From the NCBI RefSeq assembly GCF_018986915.1, contig NZ_CP076723.1:3418501-3482500 (forward strand): 64,000 bases of DNA. Direction: 5' to 3'. Of the stretch, positions 36,331-43,834 are shown one piece after another. The position numbers and the translations under genes were made by a program. The notes under the pieces were generated by a model. The model saw only the letters and a program-made list of their open reading frames with translations, had not been told where the DNA came from and did no database searches. This stretch comes from Geomonas oryzisoli (lineage in GTDB: Bacteria; Desulfobacterota; Desulfuromonadia; Geobacterales; Geobacteraceae). Within the stretch, counting starts at the first letter, position 1. Each line of letters begins with the position of its first letter.

Positions 36331-36722
36331 ACAGACGGGTAATGATCGTAGACGACAACGAGTACGTAAGGGCATCGGTGGACATCATCTGCGAATCCGC
36401 GCAGATCGAGCTGGCCAGCGCGGCCGGCGGTCCGGAGTGCCTGGAGCAACTGGAGGCGGGATTCCGGGGGGTCATCCTGATGGACATCATGATGCCCGAC
36501 ATGGACGGCTGGGACACCATCAGGGAGATCGTGGACCGGGGGCTGTATCCCGGCAACATCATCGTCATGCTGACCGGCATGGGGGAGCCGGACTCCAAGA
36601 TGGAGGGGCTGCAGGAGTACGTGTCCGACTACATGACCAAGCCGTTCGGCCCGGACGACCTGCTGGATTCCATCGAGTACTACCTGACCCTGCTGAACAC
36701 GCCGGTCGGCCATGACGACTAG
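36327..36722 (+). CDS. Single-domain response regulator
   Basis: 131 residues, receiver only. Acidic pocket VDDNE, phosphoacceptor Asp53 (ILMDIMMPDMD), Thr in MLTGM, and Lys in MTKPFG. There is no output domain, as in CheY. It could be the motor- or target-binding output of this chemosensory set, or a phosphate sink for the two kinases upstream. ATGA overlap with the hybrid kinase stop; its own stop overlaps the start of the next gene by 11 nt. Confidence 0.92.
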   Translation: MNRRVMIVDDNEYVRASVDIICESAQIELASAAGGPECLEQLEAGFRGVILMDIMMPDMDGWDTIREIVDRGLYPGNIIVMLTGMGEPDSKMEGLQEYVSDYMTKPFGPDDLLDSIEYYLTLLNTPVGHDD

Positions 36723-37284
36723 GAACCTGGTTGTCATAGGCGTCTCCACCGGTGGGCCGCTGACGCTCAAGGCGCTCTTCAGGGAACTGCCGCCGCTGAA
36801 CGCTGCGTTTCTCATCGTGCTGCACATCACGCCGCAGATGGATTACCGCATCGCCCAGGGACTGGACGCCGTCACATCGATGCCGGTGAAGCTGGCCGAG
36901 GACGGCGAATTCCTGAAAACCGGCCACGTCTACATGGCGCCGGGGGGGCTCCACCTCCAGCTGACCGGCAACAACCGGGTGGTCCTGTGCGAAGGCCCCC
37001 GGATCAACTACGTCCAGCCGGCGGCCGACGTCACCATGCTCTCGCTGTCGAAACCGCTGAAAGGGAAACTGATCGGCATCGTGCTCACCGGCATGGGGCG
37101 CGACGGCGCCGAAGGGATCCGGCACATCCACGACATCGGCGGCATCACCATCGCCCAGGACCAGCAGTCCTCCACCATCTACGGCATGCCCAAGGCCGCC
37201 GCCCAGACCGGGGCCGTCGATTACGTCCTCCCCCCCACCAAGATAGCGGGGAAGCTGATGGAGCTATTGGAGCCGATGCGATAG
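36712..37284 (+). CDS. Receiver-less CheB methylesterase domain protein
   Basis: 190 residues comprising only the CheB catalytic domain: nucleophile Ser12 (GVSTGG), His38 (VLHITPQ), and Asp in LTGMGRDGAEG. No receiver domain precedes it, so it is not gated by its own phosphorylation. It overlaps the single-domain receiver gene by 11 nt, so the two could act as a split CheB made from one transcript, with regulation in trans. That would complement the complete CheB at 31392 in the same operon. The last gene of the block; LysR converges 3 nt away. Confidence 0.9.
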   Translation: MTTRNLVVIGVSTGGPLTLKALFRELPPLNAAFLIVLHITPQMDYRIAQGLDAVTSMPVKLAEDGEFLKTGHVYMAPGGLHLQLTGNNRVVLCEGPRINYVQPAADVTMLSLSKPLKGKLIGIVLTGMGRDGAEGIRHIHDIGGITIAQDQQSSTIYGMPKAAAQTGAVDYVLPPTKIAGKLMELLEPMR

Positions 37285-37287
37285 GGG

Positions 37288-38190
37288 CTACTGCTGTCCG
37301 CCCCGCTCCCCCGGGGTACGCTCCAGCAGGAAATCCACGAAGGCGCGGTTGGCCAGCGAAAGGTAGGTGTCCTTCTTCCAGGCGATGAGCAGGTCGAGGT
37401 GCAGGGGCGGATCGAAGGAGACCGCGGCCAGATCGCTGTCCTCCGCGACGACCATCTTCAGAAAGATGGATATCCCGGTGCCGTTGCGCACCAGCGACTT
37501 GACCAGGGAGAAGAGGTTGGTCTCGAAGATGATCCTGGGCGCGCTGCCGGTACCCTTGAGCGCCTCGAGGAAAAACTCCCTGATGTAGTACCCCTCCTTG
37601 TAGAACACCAGCGGCTCCCCGATGAACTCGGCGAGCGTCACCGCGGGACGCCCGGCGAAGGGATGGTCCGGCGGCACGCAGACCACGATCTCCTCGCGCA
37701 GGAAACGGCGCACCTCCAGCGTGGCGGGAAAGGCGGCGCTCCCCCCGCCGGCCACCACCCCCATATCCAGCTCCCCCTCCCCGATCATCTTCTGGATACG
37801 CCCCGACCCCTCCCCGAGCACCGAGATGCTCAGTTGCGGATAGGCCCTCTTGAAGTCCCGAAAGATGTCGGGAAAGAAGTAGGCGCTGATCATCGGGGTG
37901 ATGCCGATCCTCACCTCGCCCCTGGTGAGCCCCTTCAGCTCGGCCATCTCCAACTGGGCGCCGCGCAGGTCATCGAGGATGCGCCTGGCGTGGGAGAGAA
38001 AGATCTCCCCCTCCGCCGTTAGCGAAACCTTCTTGTCCTGGCGGTTGAAAAGGACCAGGTCCAGTTCCTCCTCCAGCTTCTTCACCGCCATGCTGATGGC
38101 TGGCTGCGCGATACGCAACGATTCCGCCGCCTTGGTGAAGTTGCTGAGCCGCGCCACTTCCAGGAAATACCTCAACTGCCTGATGTCCAT
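37288..38190 (-). CDS. LysR-family transcriptional regulator
   Basis: 300 residues. N-terminal winged helix with RQLRYFLEVARLSNFTKAAESL and AQPAISMAVKKLEEEL, then a periplasmic-binding-like effector domain. It is divergent from the MFS transporter at 38435, the usual arrangement for LysR control of a neighbour. The inducer is unknown. Stop lies 3 nt from the convergent methylesterase stop without a terminator. Confidence 0.93.
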   Translation of the reverse strand: MDIRQLRYFLEVARLSNFTKAAESLRIAQPAISMAVKKLEEELDLVLFNRQDKKVSLTAEGEIFLSHARRILDDLRGAQLEMAELKGLTRGEVRIGITPMISAYFFPDIFRDFKRAYPQLSISVLGEGSGRIQKMIGEGELDMGVVAGGGSAAFPATLEVRRFLREEIVVCVPPDHPFAGRPAVTLAEFIGEPLVFYKEGYYIREFFLEALKGTGSAPRIIFETNLFSLVKSLVRNGTGISIFLKMVVAEDSDLAAVSFDPPLHLDLLIAWKKDTYLSLANRAFVDFLLERTPGERGGQQ

Positions 38191-38434
38191 GCTGCCCCCG
38201 CGCTTGATAATTAATTACTATCGAAGCGATAAGCATTATATATTTTTCTTATGACCACGCAACGGTTATAGTCCATTCCACGCCCCCCCCTTGCGAAGGT
38301 TCTTCCGAGAATTCCGGGGAGCCATCTTGTCCTCCATTAAATAACGAGACAAGGGCATTACGTTCCCCCTTTGCGAAGGGGGGACAGGGGGGATTTGCTT
38401 CGGAAACGGCAGGCAACAGCAGGAGTGAACAGCA
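38191..38434. promoter_or_regulatory. LysR-MFS divergent region with AT-rich operator-like stretch and GC repeat
   Basis: AT-rich 38200-38255 contains ATAATTAATTAC and ATTATATATTTTT, standing out from the GC-rich surroundings. It is a likely LysR binding and promoter zone. Bases 38365-38400 carry a palindromic CCCCCTTTGCGAAGGGGG element of the dispersed-repeat type. Confidence 0.45.
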
Positions 38435-39667
38435 ATGGGATCCATCAAAAGCGGCACCAAAAGATATCGGCAGATCAACTGGGCCTTCTTCTGCGCGGGC
38501 TTCGTCACCTTCATCACGCTCTACGACGTGCAGCCTTTGTTGCCCGTCTTCACCCGGGAATTCGGCGTCAGCGCCATGTTCGCCAGCCTCCCCCTTTCCG
38601 TGACCTCCTGCGCCCTCGCCGTCTCCATGCTTTTCGCCGGGACCATCTCCGAGACGCTGGGGCGAAAAACGGTCATGGTCGCTTCGCTGGTGACCACCTC
38701 CGTCCTGGCATACCTGACGTCCCAGACCCAGAGTCTCGAGCAGCTGGTCGCGGTGAGGTTCCTGCAGGGGATCGCGCTCGCCGGGCTTCCGGCCGTGGCC
38801 CTTGCCTATCTCAGCGAAGAGATCGCCCCGGCCTCGCTCACCTCCGCCATCGGGCTCTACATAAGCGGCAACGCCATCGGCGGCATGACCGGCAGGATCT
38901 TCACGGCAACCATGGCCGAGGCCACCTCGTGGCGCACGGCACTGGCCATCATCGGCGCGGTCTGCTTCGTGCTGAGCCTCTATTTCGCCAAGAGCCTCCC
39001 CCCCTCCGAGAATTGCAAGCAGCGGCCGTTCGCGGTGCGTTACCTGTTCAGCTCCCTGTACCGGCAGCTGCAGGACCCCGGGCTGCTCTGCCTGTACGGA
39101 ATCTCCTTCCTGATCATGGGGAGCTTCGTGACCCTGTACAACTACATCACCTTCCGGCTTCTGGGTGCGCCGTACCACCTCCCGGCCTCGCTGGTGAGTC
39201 TCATCTTCCTGGTGTACATGCTGGGTTCCTTCAGCTCTTCCATGATCGGGGTGCAGGTCGAGCGGTTCGGGCGCGGGCGGATGCTCTTTCTCACCATAGG
39301 GACCATGATCGCGGGGGCGCTGTGCACGGTGAGCGGTGAACTGGGCACCATCGTCACCGGGATCGCCATATTCACCTGCGGCTTCTTCGGCGCCCACACC
39401 ATCGCCTCCAGCTGGGTGGGGAGCCGCGCCAAGACCGCGCGTGCTCAGGCCGCCTCCCTCTACCTCTTCTTCTACTACCTCGGCTCCAGCGTCTCCGGCA
39501 CTGTCGGCGGGGTGTTCTGGACCTCATTCGGCTGGCACGGCGTGGTGCTCCTGATATTGGGGCTCTTGGGGGGCGGGCTGGTGCTTTTGAAGTTTCTCAC
39601 CAGCTGTGCCGAGGCCGACTGCCCCGCCCGCAGCGCCGTCGCCTCCCTCGACATTCTGCGCAGCTAA
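38435..39667 (+). CDS. MFS transporter
   Basis: 410 residues with about twelve transmembrane segments in two halves. Motif-A-like loop GTISETLGRKTVMVASLV (about 69-86) and the AraJ/YdhP-like drug or sugar efflux arrangement (FVTFITLYDVQPLLPVF at the N-terminus). It probably exports a small molecule under control of the divergent LysR protein. Substrate not predictable. The N-terminus, GSIKSGTKRYRQINW, is basic and cytoplasmic. Confidence 0.92.
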   Translation: MGSIKSGTKRYRQINWAFFCAGFVTFITLYDVQPLLPVFTREFGVSAMFASLPLSVTSCALAVSMLFAGTISETLGRKTVMVASLVTTSVLAYLTSQTQSLEQLVAVRFLQGIALAGLPAVALAYLSEEIAPASLTSAIGLYISGNAIGGMTGRIFTATMAEATSWRTALAIIGAVCFVLSLYFAKSLPPSENCKQRPFAVRYLFSSLYRQLQDPGLLCLYGISFLIMGSFVTLYNYITFRLLGAPYHLPASLVSLIFLVYMLGSFSSSMIGVQVERFGRGRMLFLTIGTMIAGALCTVSGELGTIVTGIAIFTCGFFGAHTIASSWVGSRAKTARAQAASLYLFFYYLGSSVSGTVGGVFWTSFGWHGVVLLILGLLGGGLVLLKFLTSCAEADCPARSAVASLDILRS

Positions 39668-39726
39668 CCTCTCAAGTTCCAGACGTGCGTGCCGATAAAA
39701 GCCTCAGTAGTCAGGAGGAACACAGC

Positions 39727-39999
39727 ATGCAGGAACTTATTCGAGTAGCGGACGGGGTAGCCATCCCCCTGGAAATGTTAGGGACCTGGGACAAGGTTTC
39801 CGAGTTGGCATCAAAGTACGGACGAGTCTTCGAGGCGGACCTGGGGCGGCTCGGGTTCAATTTGCGCCCCATCTACCATCTGAACAACTACATCGGCGGC
39901 GAGCAGGCGATAGCCTTCGGCACCGCCACCTCGTCGCGGCTGCAGTTCGTACTTCGACCCGACATCTACAAAGCCATGGTTGGCAGCGTAGTCCACTGA
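39727..39999 (+). CDS. Small hypothetical protein, 90 residues
   Basis: From ATG 39727 with AGGAGG nine bases upstream. No signal peptide, membrane segment or Cys. Contains VADGVAIPLEMLGTWDK and a C-terminal half with YHLNNYIGGEQAIAFG. I do not recognise a family. It stands alone after the MFS gene (59 nt), in the same direction, and is followed by a hairpin at 40010-40032. Codon use is normal. Confidence 0.7.
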   Translation: MQELIRVADGVAIPLEMLGTWDKVSELASKYGRVFEADLGRLGFNLRPIYHLNNYIGGEQAIAFGTATSSRLQFVLRPDIYKAMVGSVVH

Positions 40000-40009
40000 C
40001 GTTCGGCCA

Positions 40010-40032
40010 GCGGGGGAGCCTCAGCTCCCCGC
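40010..40032 (+). terminator. Hairpin after the 90-residue gene
   Basis: GCGGGGGAGC / GCTCCCCGC stem with a small loop. The following bases are C-rich with no T run, so it is a weak terminator candidate. Confidence 0.4.
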
Positions 40033-40193
40033 CAGCCCGTCCCAGCTTCCCCGCGTCCCCCCACCCCTCCGCTTCCCCCTGCCCCTTCGCCAGCCCCCAG
40101 TTCACCTTTCCCATCATTCCCCTAGCTCCCATAATCCCCATCGCTCCGCCCTACCCGACAAAAAAGATCCCGAAAACCACAAACCCGGTTTTT

Positions 40194-40207
40194 ATGACTT
40201 AGGTCAA
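40194..40207 (+). promoter_or_regulatory. HcpR/FNR-family operator-like palindrome upstream of hcp
   Basis: ATGAC-TTAG-GTCAA differs by one base from the TTGAC-N4-GTCAA palindrome assigned to HcpR, the CRP/FNR regulator of nitrosative stress in deltaproteobacteria. It is 178 nt before the preferred hcp start. The rest of the 385-base gap holds a CT-rich stretch (40030-40140) and no gene. Confidence 0.6.
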
Positions 40208-40384
40208 GGTCGCTGTCCGCATTAGCCGTTAAAGTCACAACATCGAAGCGGCACACAGGAGCCAACGGCTGCCAGAGGGACCGCATCAACAGATCAAGCA
40301 AAACCAGGAGAATGGATGAAGACCTTTTTGAAGAACCTTTTCGGTATGGGAACCTCAACTCAAAACAACGCTAAGGAGGAAGTG

Positions 40385-42019
40385 ATGGACAACATGTTTT
40401 GCTACCAGTGTGAACAAGCCGCCAACGGTGGTTGCTCCAAAGTCGGTGTCTGCGGCAAGAAGCCGGAAGTAGCGGCTCTGCAGGACCTGCTCATCTACAG
40501 CCTGAAAGGGATCGCCTTCTGGGCCAATCTGGCCCGCGAGAAAGGCGCCAAGGACGCAGCCATCGACCGCTTCATGCTGGACGGCCTCTTCACCACCGTG
40601 ACCAACGTCGACTTCGACGCCGAAGAAATCGCCAAGCTGGTACGCGACGCGGCAGCTCACCGTAACCAGGCCCAGGCGCTGTATGAGAAGGCCAACGGCG
40701 GTGCCTACACCGGTACCGTACCCGAAGCGGCGCAGGCGTTCCACGCCGGCACCACCTCCGAACTGGTCGCACTGGGTGCCAAGCACGGCGTCAAGAGCGA
40801 AGAGATCGACGCCGACGTCCACTCCGTAAAGGAAATCCTCATCTACGGCATGAAAGGCTACGCGGCATACGCTCACCACGCCCTGGTGATCGGCCTCGAG
40901 AACGATGAGATCTACGCCTTCACCCACAAGGCGCTGGCAGCCACCCTCGACCTGAAACTCGGCCTCATGGACTACGTCGGCCTCTCCATGGAGTGCGGCA
41001 GGATCAACCTGGTCACCATGGAGCTCCTGGACAAGGCCAACACCGACAGCTTCGGCCACCCGGTTCCGACCCCGGTTCAGCTGGGCACCAAGGCGGGCAA
41101 GGCGATCCTCGTTTCCGGTCACGACCTGCGCATGCTCGAAGAGCTCCTGAAGCAGACCGAAGGCAAAGGGATCAACATCTACACCCACGGCGAGATGCTC
41201 CCCGCCCACGGCTATCCGGGTCTCAAGAAGTACGCCCACCTCGCCGGCAACTTCGGCGGTGCATGGCAGGATCAGGCGAAAGAGTTCGTCGACTTCCCCG
41301 GCGCCATCATCTTCAACACCAACTGCATCCAGCGCCCGGCAGAGAGCTACAAAGACCGTCTCTTCACCTGGGGCCTCGTACAGTGGCCGGACGTCAAGAA
41401 CATCAACGGCTGGGACTTCTCCCCCGTCATCGAGAAGGCGCTCTCCCTCCCCGGCTTCGAAGAGGCACCGGGCAAAGAGATCCTCACCGGCTTCGGGCAC
41501 AACGCGGTGCTCGGCGTCGCCGACAAGGTCATCGACGCGGTGAAAGCCGGTCAGATCCGTCACTTCTTCCTGATCGGCGGCTGCGACGGCGCCAAAACCG
41601 GCCGTAACTACTACACCGAGTTCGCCGAGAACGTACCGAGCGACTGCGTCATCCTGACCCTGGCCTGCGGCAAGTACCGTTTCAACAAGCTCGACTTCGG
41701 CGACATCGGCGGCATCCCGCGCCTGCTGGACATCGGCCAGTGCAACGACGCCTACTCCGCGATCCAGATCGCCGTGGCCTTGGCCGGCGCCTTCAACTGC
41801 GGCGTCAACGACCTGCCGCTCTCCTTCATCCTCTCCTGGTACGAGCAGAAGGCGGTGGCGATCCTGCTGACCCTGCTCCACCTGGGCGTGAAGAACATCA
41901 AACTGGGACCGAGCCTGCCGGCCTTCATCACCCCGAACGTGCTCAACTTCCTGGTCGAGAACTTCAACATCGGCCCCATCGGCACCGCGGAAGGCGACCT
42001 GAAGCAGATCCTCGGGTAA
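40385..42019 (+). CDS. hcp: Hydroxylamine reductase (hybrid-cluster protein)
   Basis: 544 residues from ATG 40385 (AAGGAGG site). N-terminal cluster CYQC-x7-C-x5-C is class I Hcp, binding a [4Fe-4S]; ligands of the hybrid Fe-S-O cluster lie in HGEMLPAHGYP, NTNCIQRP and LACGKYRF segments. A second in-frame ATG at 40316, also with a GGAG site, would add 23 residues (KTFLKNLFGMGTS) not seen in Hcp. The protein reduces nitric oxide or hydroxylamine in nitrosative-stress defence. The HcpR-like palindrome upstream agrees. No hcr reductase is adjacent. A terminator follows. Confidence 0.95.
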   Translation: MDNMFCYQCEQAANGGCSKVGVCGKKPEVAALQDLLIYSLKGIAFWANLAREKGAKDAAIDRFMLDGLFTTVTNVDFDAEEIAKLVRDAAAHRNQAQALYEKANGGAYTGTVPEAAQAFHAGTTSELVALGAKHGVKSEEIDADVHSVKEILIYGMKGYAAYAHHALVIGLENDEIYAFTHKALAATLDLKLGLMDYVGLSMECGRINLVTMELLDKANTDSFGHPVPTPVQLGTKAGKAILVSGHDLRMLEELLKQTEGKGINIYTHGEMLPAHGYPGLKKYAHLAGNFGGAWQDQAKEFVDFPGAIIFNTNCIQRPAESYKDRLFTWGLVQWPDVKNINGWDFSPVIEKALSLPGFEEAPGKEILTGFGHNAVLGVADKVIDAVKAGQIRHFFLIGGCDGAKTGRNYYTEFAENVPSDCVILTLACGKYRFNKLDFGDIGGIPRLLDIGQCNDAYSAIQIAVALAGAFNCGVNDLPLSFILSWYEQKAVAILLTLLHLGVKNIKLGPSLPAFITPNVLNFLVENFNIGPIGTAEGDLKQILG

Positions 42020-42049
42020 TCGTCTCGGCAACGAGGCCAGCAGCAAACG

Positions 42050-42089
42050 AAAAAGGCGGTCCCGGTTTCAACACCGGGGCCGCCTTTTT
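42050..42089 (+). terminator. Intrinsic terminator of hcp
   Basis: AAAAAGGCGG(T)CCCGGT / ACCGGG(G)CCGCCTTTTT, a long stem followed by five T on the plus strand; 30 nt after the hcp stop. Confidence 0.9.
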
Positions 42090-42109
42090 ATTCGTCAACG
42101 GGTCGCGCT

Positions 42110-42195
42110 CCTCCCCCCGGCGGGGGGAGGCAGGGAGGGGGGAAATTGCCGACCATCCCCCTCCCTAACCCTCCCCCTCCGGGGGAGGGGACACT
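42110..42195. repeat. GC-palindromic dispersed-repeat-like element
   Basis: Two arms, CTCCCCCCGGCGGGGGGAG and CCCCCTCCGGGGGAGGGG, around AAATTGCCGACC. Similar G/C hairpins occur at 38365-38400 and 46979-47070, so it looks like a dispersed palindromic family sited between genes, here directly beside the IS left end. Confidence 0.55.
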
Positions 42196-42265
42196 GCTAG
42201 TCGTCCTGAGCTATCTTCACTTTTGAGGACACACCATATATCCTAACGAGCCAGGAGGGTGTGTC

Positions 42266-42565
42266 ATGAGATCGAATCGCAAGTACGATTCAGAGTTCAA
42301 ACAAGAAGCGATCAAGTTAGTCATTGATGAAGGCCGAACCATCCGTGAGGTAGAGAGCAGCCTAGGGATCACCCATGGCGTTCTCAAAGGGTGGGTCCAG
42401 AAACATCGGGACCAACAAGATCCTGTAAAAGTTCACCATGCATCAGTTGAAGCAGAACTGAAGCACCTGCGTAAAGAGAACGAGAGGCTACTGCGCGAGC
42501 GTGAAATCCTAAAAAAAGCAGTGGCCATCTTCTCGACGGATCCGAATCGATATTCGGGTTCATAA
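42266..42565 (+). CDS. IS3-family OrfA (helix-turn-helix, leucine-zipper)
   Basis: 99 residues. N-terminal HTH (KYDSEFKQEAIKLVIDEGR, VESSLGITHGVLKGWV) and a C-terminal coiled coil (LKHLRKENERLLREREILKK) as in all IS3 OrfA proteins. A run of seven A at 42511-42517 at the end of the coiled coil is an A-AAA-AAA slippery site that shifts ribosomes into the orfB frame. Alone, OrfA binds the IS ends and regulates. Confidence 0.93.
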   Translation: MRSNRKYDSEFKQEAIKLVIDEGRTIREVESSLGITHGVLKGWVQKHRDQQDPVKVHHASVEAELKHLRKENERLLREREILKKAVAIFSTDPNRYSGS

Positions 42566-42597
42566 CCGAGCACCGCTCCGAATTCGGAGTTCAGGAG

Positions 42598-43416
42598 ATG
42601 TGCCGAGTTCTTGGAGTGACTCGGAGTTGGTATTACGCCCACGCAGCCGGCCGGGTAACCAAGCGGCAGCGTGAAGACCAGGCACTTCTACCAGCTATCA
42701 AAAAAGCCTTTCATGACAGCGACAAGACGTACGGTGCAGTACGAGTAGTCAAAGAGCTGCAAAAGCAACAACAGTACGTCGGAAAGAACCGCGTCTGGCG
42801 CCTGATGCGTGAAAATGATCTGCGAGTGAAGACTAAGCGGCGATTCAAAGTCACCACCAACTCAGATCACAAACGGCCTGTCGCGCCAAACCTTTTACAG
42901 CGGAACTTCTCTGCTCCAGCCCCTAATCAGGTTTGGACTGGTGACATCACGTATATCGAGACTGCTCAGGGCTGGTTGTACCTGGCAGTCGTGCTGGATC
43001 TCTTCTCCCGCCGGATCGTTGGCTGGAGCATGAGCGACCGAATGACAGACGACCTGGTTGTAACAGCTTTTGCCAATGCCGCGGTGAAGCGTCGGCCAGG
43101 AGCTGGCTTCATCTTCCACAGCGATCGCGGTTCGCAGTACTGCAGTAAGCGCTTCGGTGCCACGATTAGCAAAGCTGGCGGCATGCAAAGCATGAGCGGC
43201 ACCGGATGCTGCTACGACAATGCTGTGACGGAGACATTCTTCTCGACGCTGAAGAGAGAGTTGGTTTACCACTGCTCCTTCAAAACCCGGCAGGAGGCGC
43301 AAAGCCGGATCTTTTGCTACATCGAAGGTTTTTACAATCGCAAGAGGCTACACTCTGCCATCGGCTATTGCTCCCCGGAAGAGTTCGAGCAGCAGGAGTT
43401 GAAGATGGCAGCATAA
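42598..43416 (+). CDS. IS3-family OrfB transposase (DDE)
   Basis: 272 residues from the internal ATG; the same frame is open back to the slippery A7 at 42511, and the leading codons read FITEHRSEFGVQEM, the standard OrfAB junction, so the real enzyme is an OrfAB fusion. Catalytic core of the rve integrase type: Asp in WTGDITYI, second Asp in FHSDRGSQY, Glu in NAVTETFFSTLKREL. HTH_21 segment (KTYGAVRVVKEL) precedes it. No stops or frameshifts, so probably functional. Confidence 0.95.
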   Translation: MCRVLGVTRSWYYAHAAGRVTKRQREDQALLPAIKKAFHDSDKTYGAVRVVKELQKQQQYVGKNRVWRLMRENDLRVKTKRRFKVTTNSDHKRPVAPNLLQRNFSAPAPNQVWTGDITYIETAQGWLYLAVVLDLFSRRIVGWSMSDRMTDDLVVTAFANAAVKRRPGAGFIFHSDRGSQYCSKRFGATISKAGGMQSMSGTGCCYDNAVTETFFSTLKRELVYHCSFKTRQEAQSRIFCYIEGFYNRKRLHSAIGYCSPEEFEQQELKMAA

Positions 43417-43434
43417 GGGTTTCTAACGTGTCCT

Positions 43435-43719
43435 CTATTGCGAAGATAGGCCATCCTTTTTATCCTCATCTGAAACGACTGTCACGCTCTCGCAAATGAT
43501 CTTCTTGCTGTCCTGCATGTCCGAATATTTAAAGCCGCCTCCCAACGTGGTCGGCGAGCAAACGTTATCGGGTGAATTGGCATTGACCAGGCAGATCGCG
43601 CAGGTCACGGTTGGATTATCAGTCAGTTTTTCCACTTCATTGACCAGGCCTTTGCTGTGCAGAAAGCAGATGTGATGTTCGTGGTCCCCTGCACAAATGC
43701 ATTTATGATCGGATTCCAT
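43435..43719 (-). CDS. Small Cys-rich protein whose 3' end runs into the IS
   Basis: 94 residues. Ten or so Cys/His residues near the N-terminus and middle (CICAGDHEHHICFLH, CAICLVNANSPDNVC) suggest a metal site; no family recognised. The stop codon lies inside the IS right end: the last four residues (LSSQ) are encoded by IS sequence, so the native C-terminus was replaced. Whether the original protein was longer cannot be told. No obvious promoter; upstream lies ppk on the same strand. Confidence 0.6.
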   Translation of the reverse strand: MESDHKCICAGDHEHHICFLHSKGLVNEVEKLTDNPTVTCAICLVNANSPDNVCSPTTLGGGFKYSDMQDSKKIICESVTVVSDEDKKDGLSSQ

Positions 43720-43834
43720 CAGGTTCCCCCTGTTGTTTTGTCTTGAGCGTGCCGACTCTCAGAATCGGCACATCGAATATGCTATCCCTTTTGTACTGCC
43801 CTGTCATCTGACAACTTGTCCAGACATTCTCCAG

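Larger units (their letters stand above)
42211..43449 (+). mobile_element. IS3-family insertion sequence, 1239 bp
   Basis: Ends are imperfect inverted repeats: CTATCTTCACTTTTGAGGAC (42211-) against the reverse complement of the right end, CTATCTTCGCAATAGAGGAC (43449 back). orfA and orfB overlap through a -1 frameshift. Both ends and reading frames are intact, so it may be active. No matching target-site duplication is visible at the flanks (GAG versus GCC), so it may not be a simple recent insertion. Confidence 0.9.

Noticed and set aside
40355..42046. 563-codon open frame antisense to hcp
   Set aside because: Hcp is unambiguous; the antisense frame arises from GC-rich codon bias.
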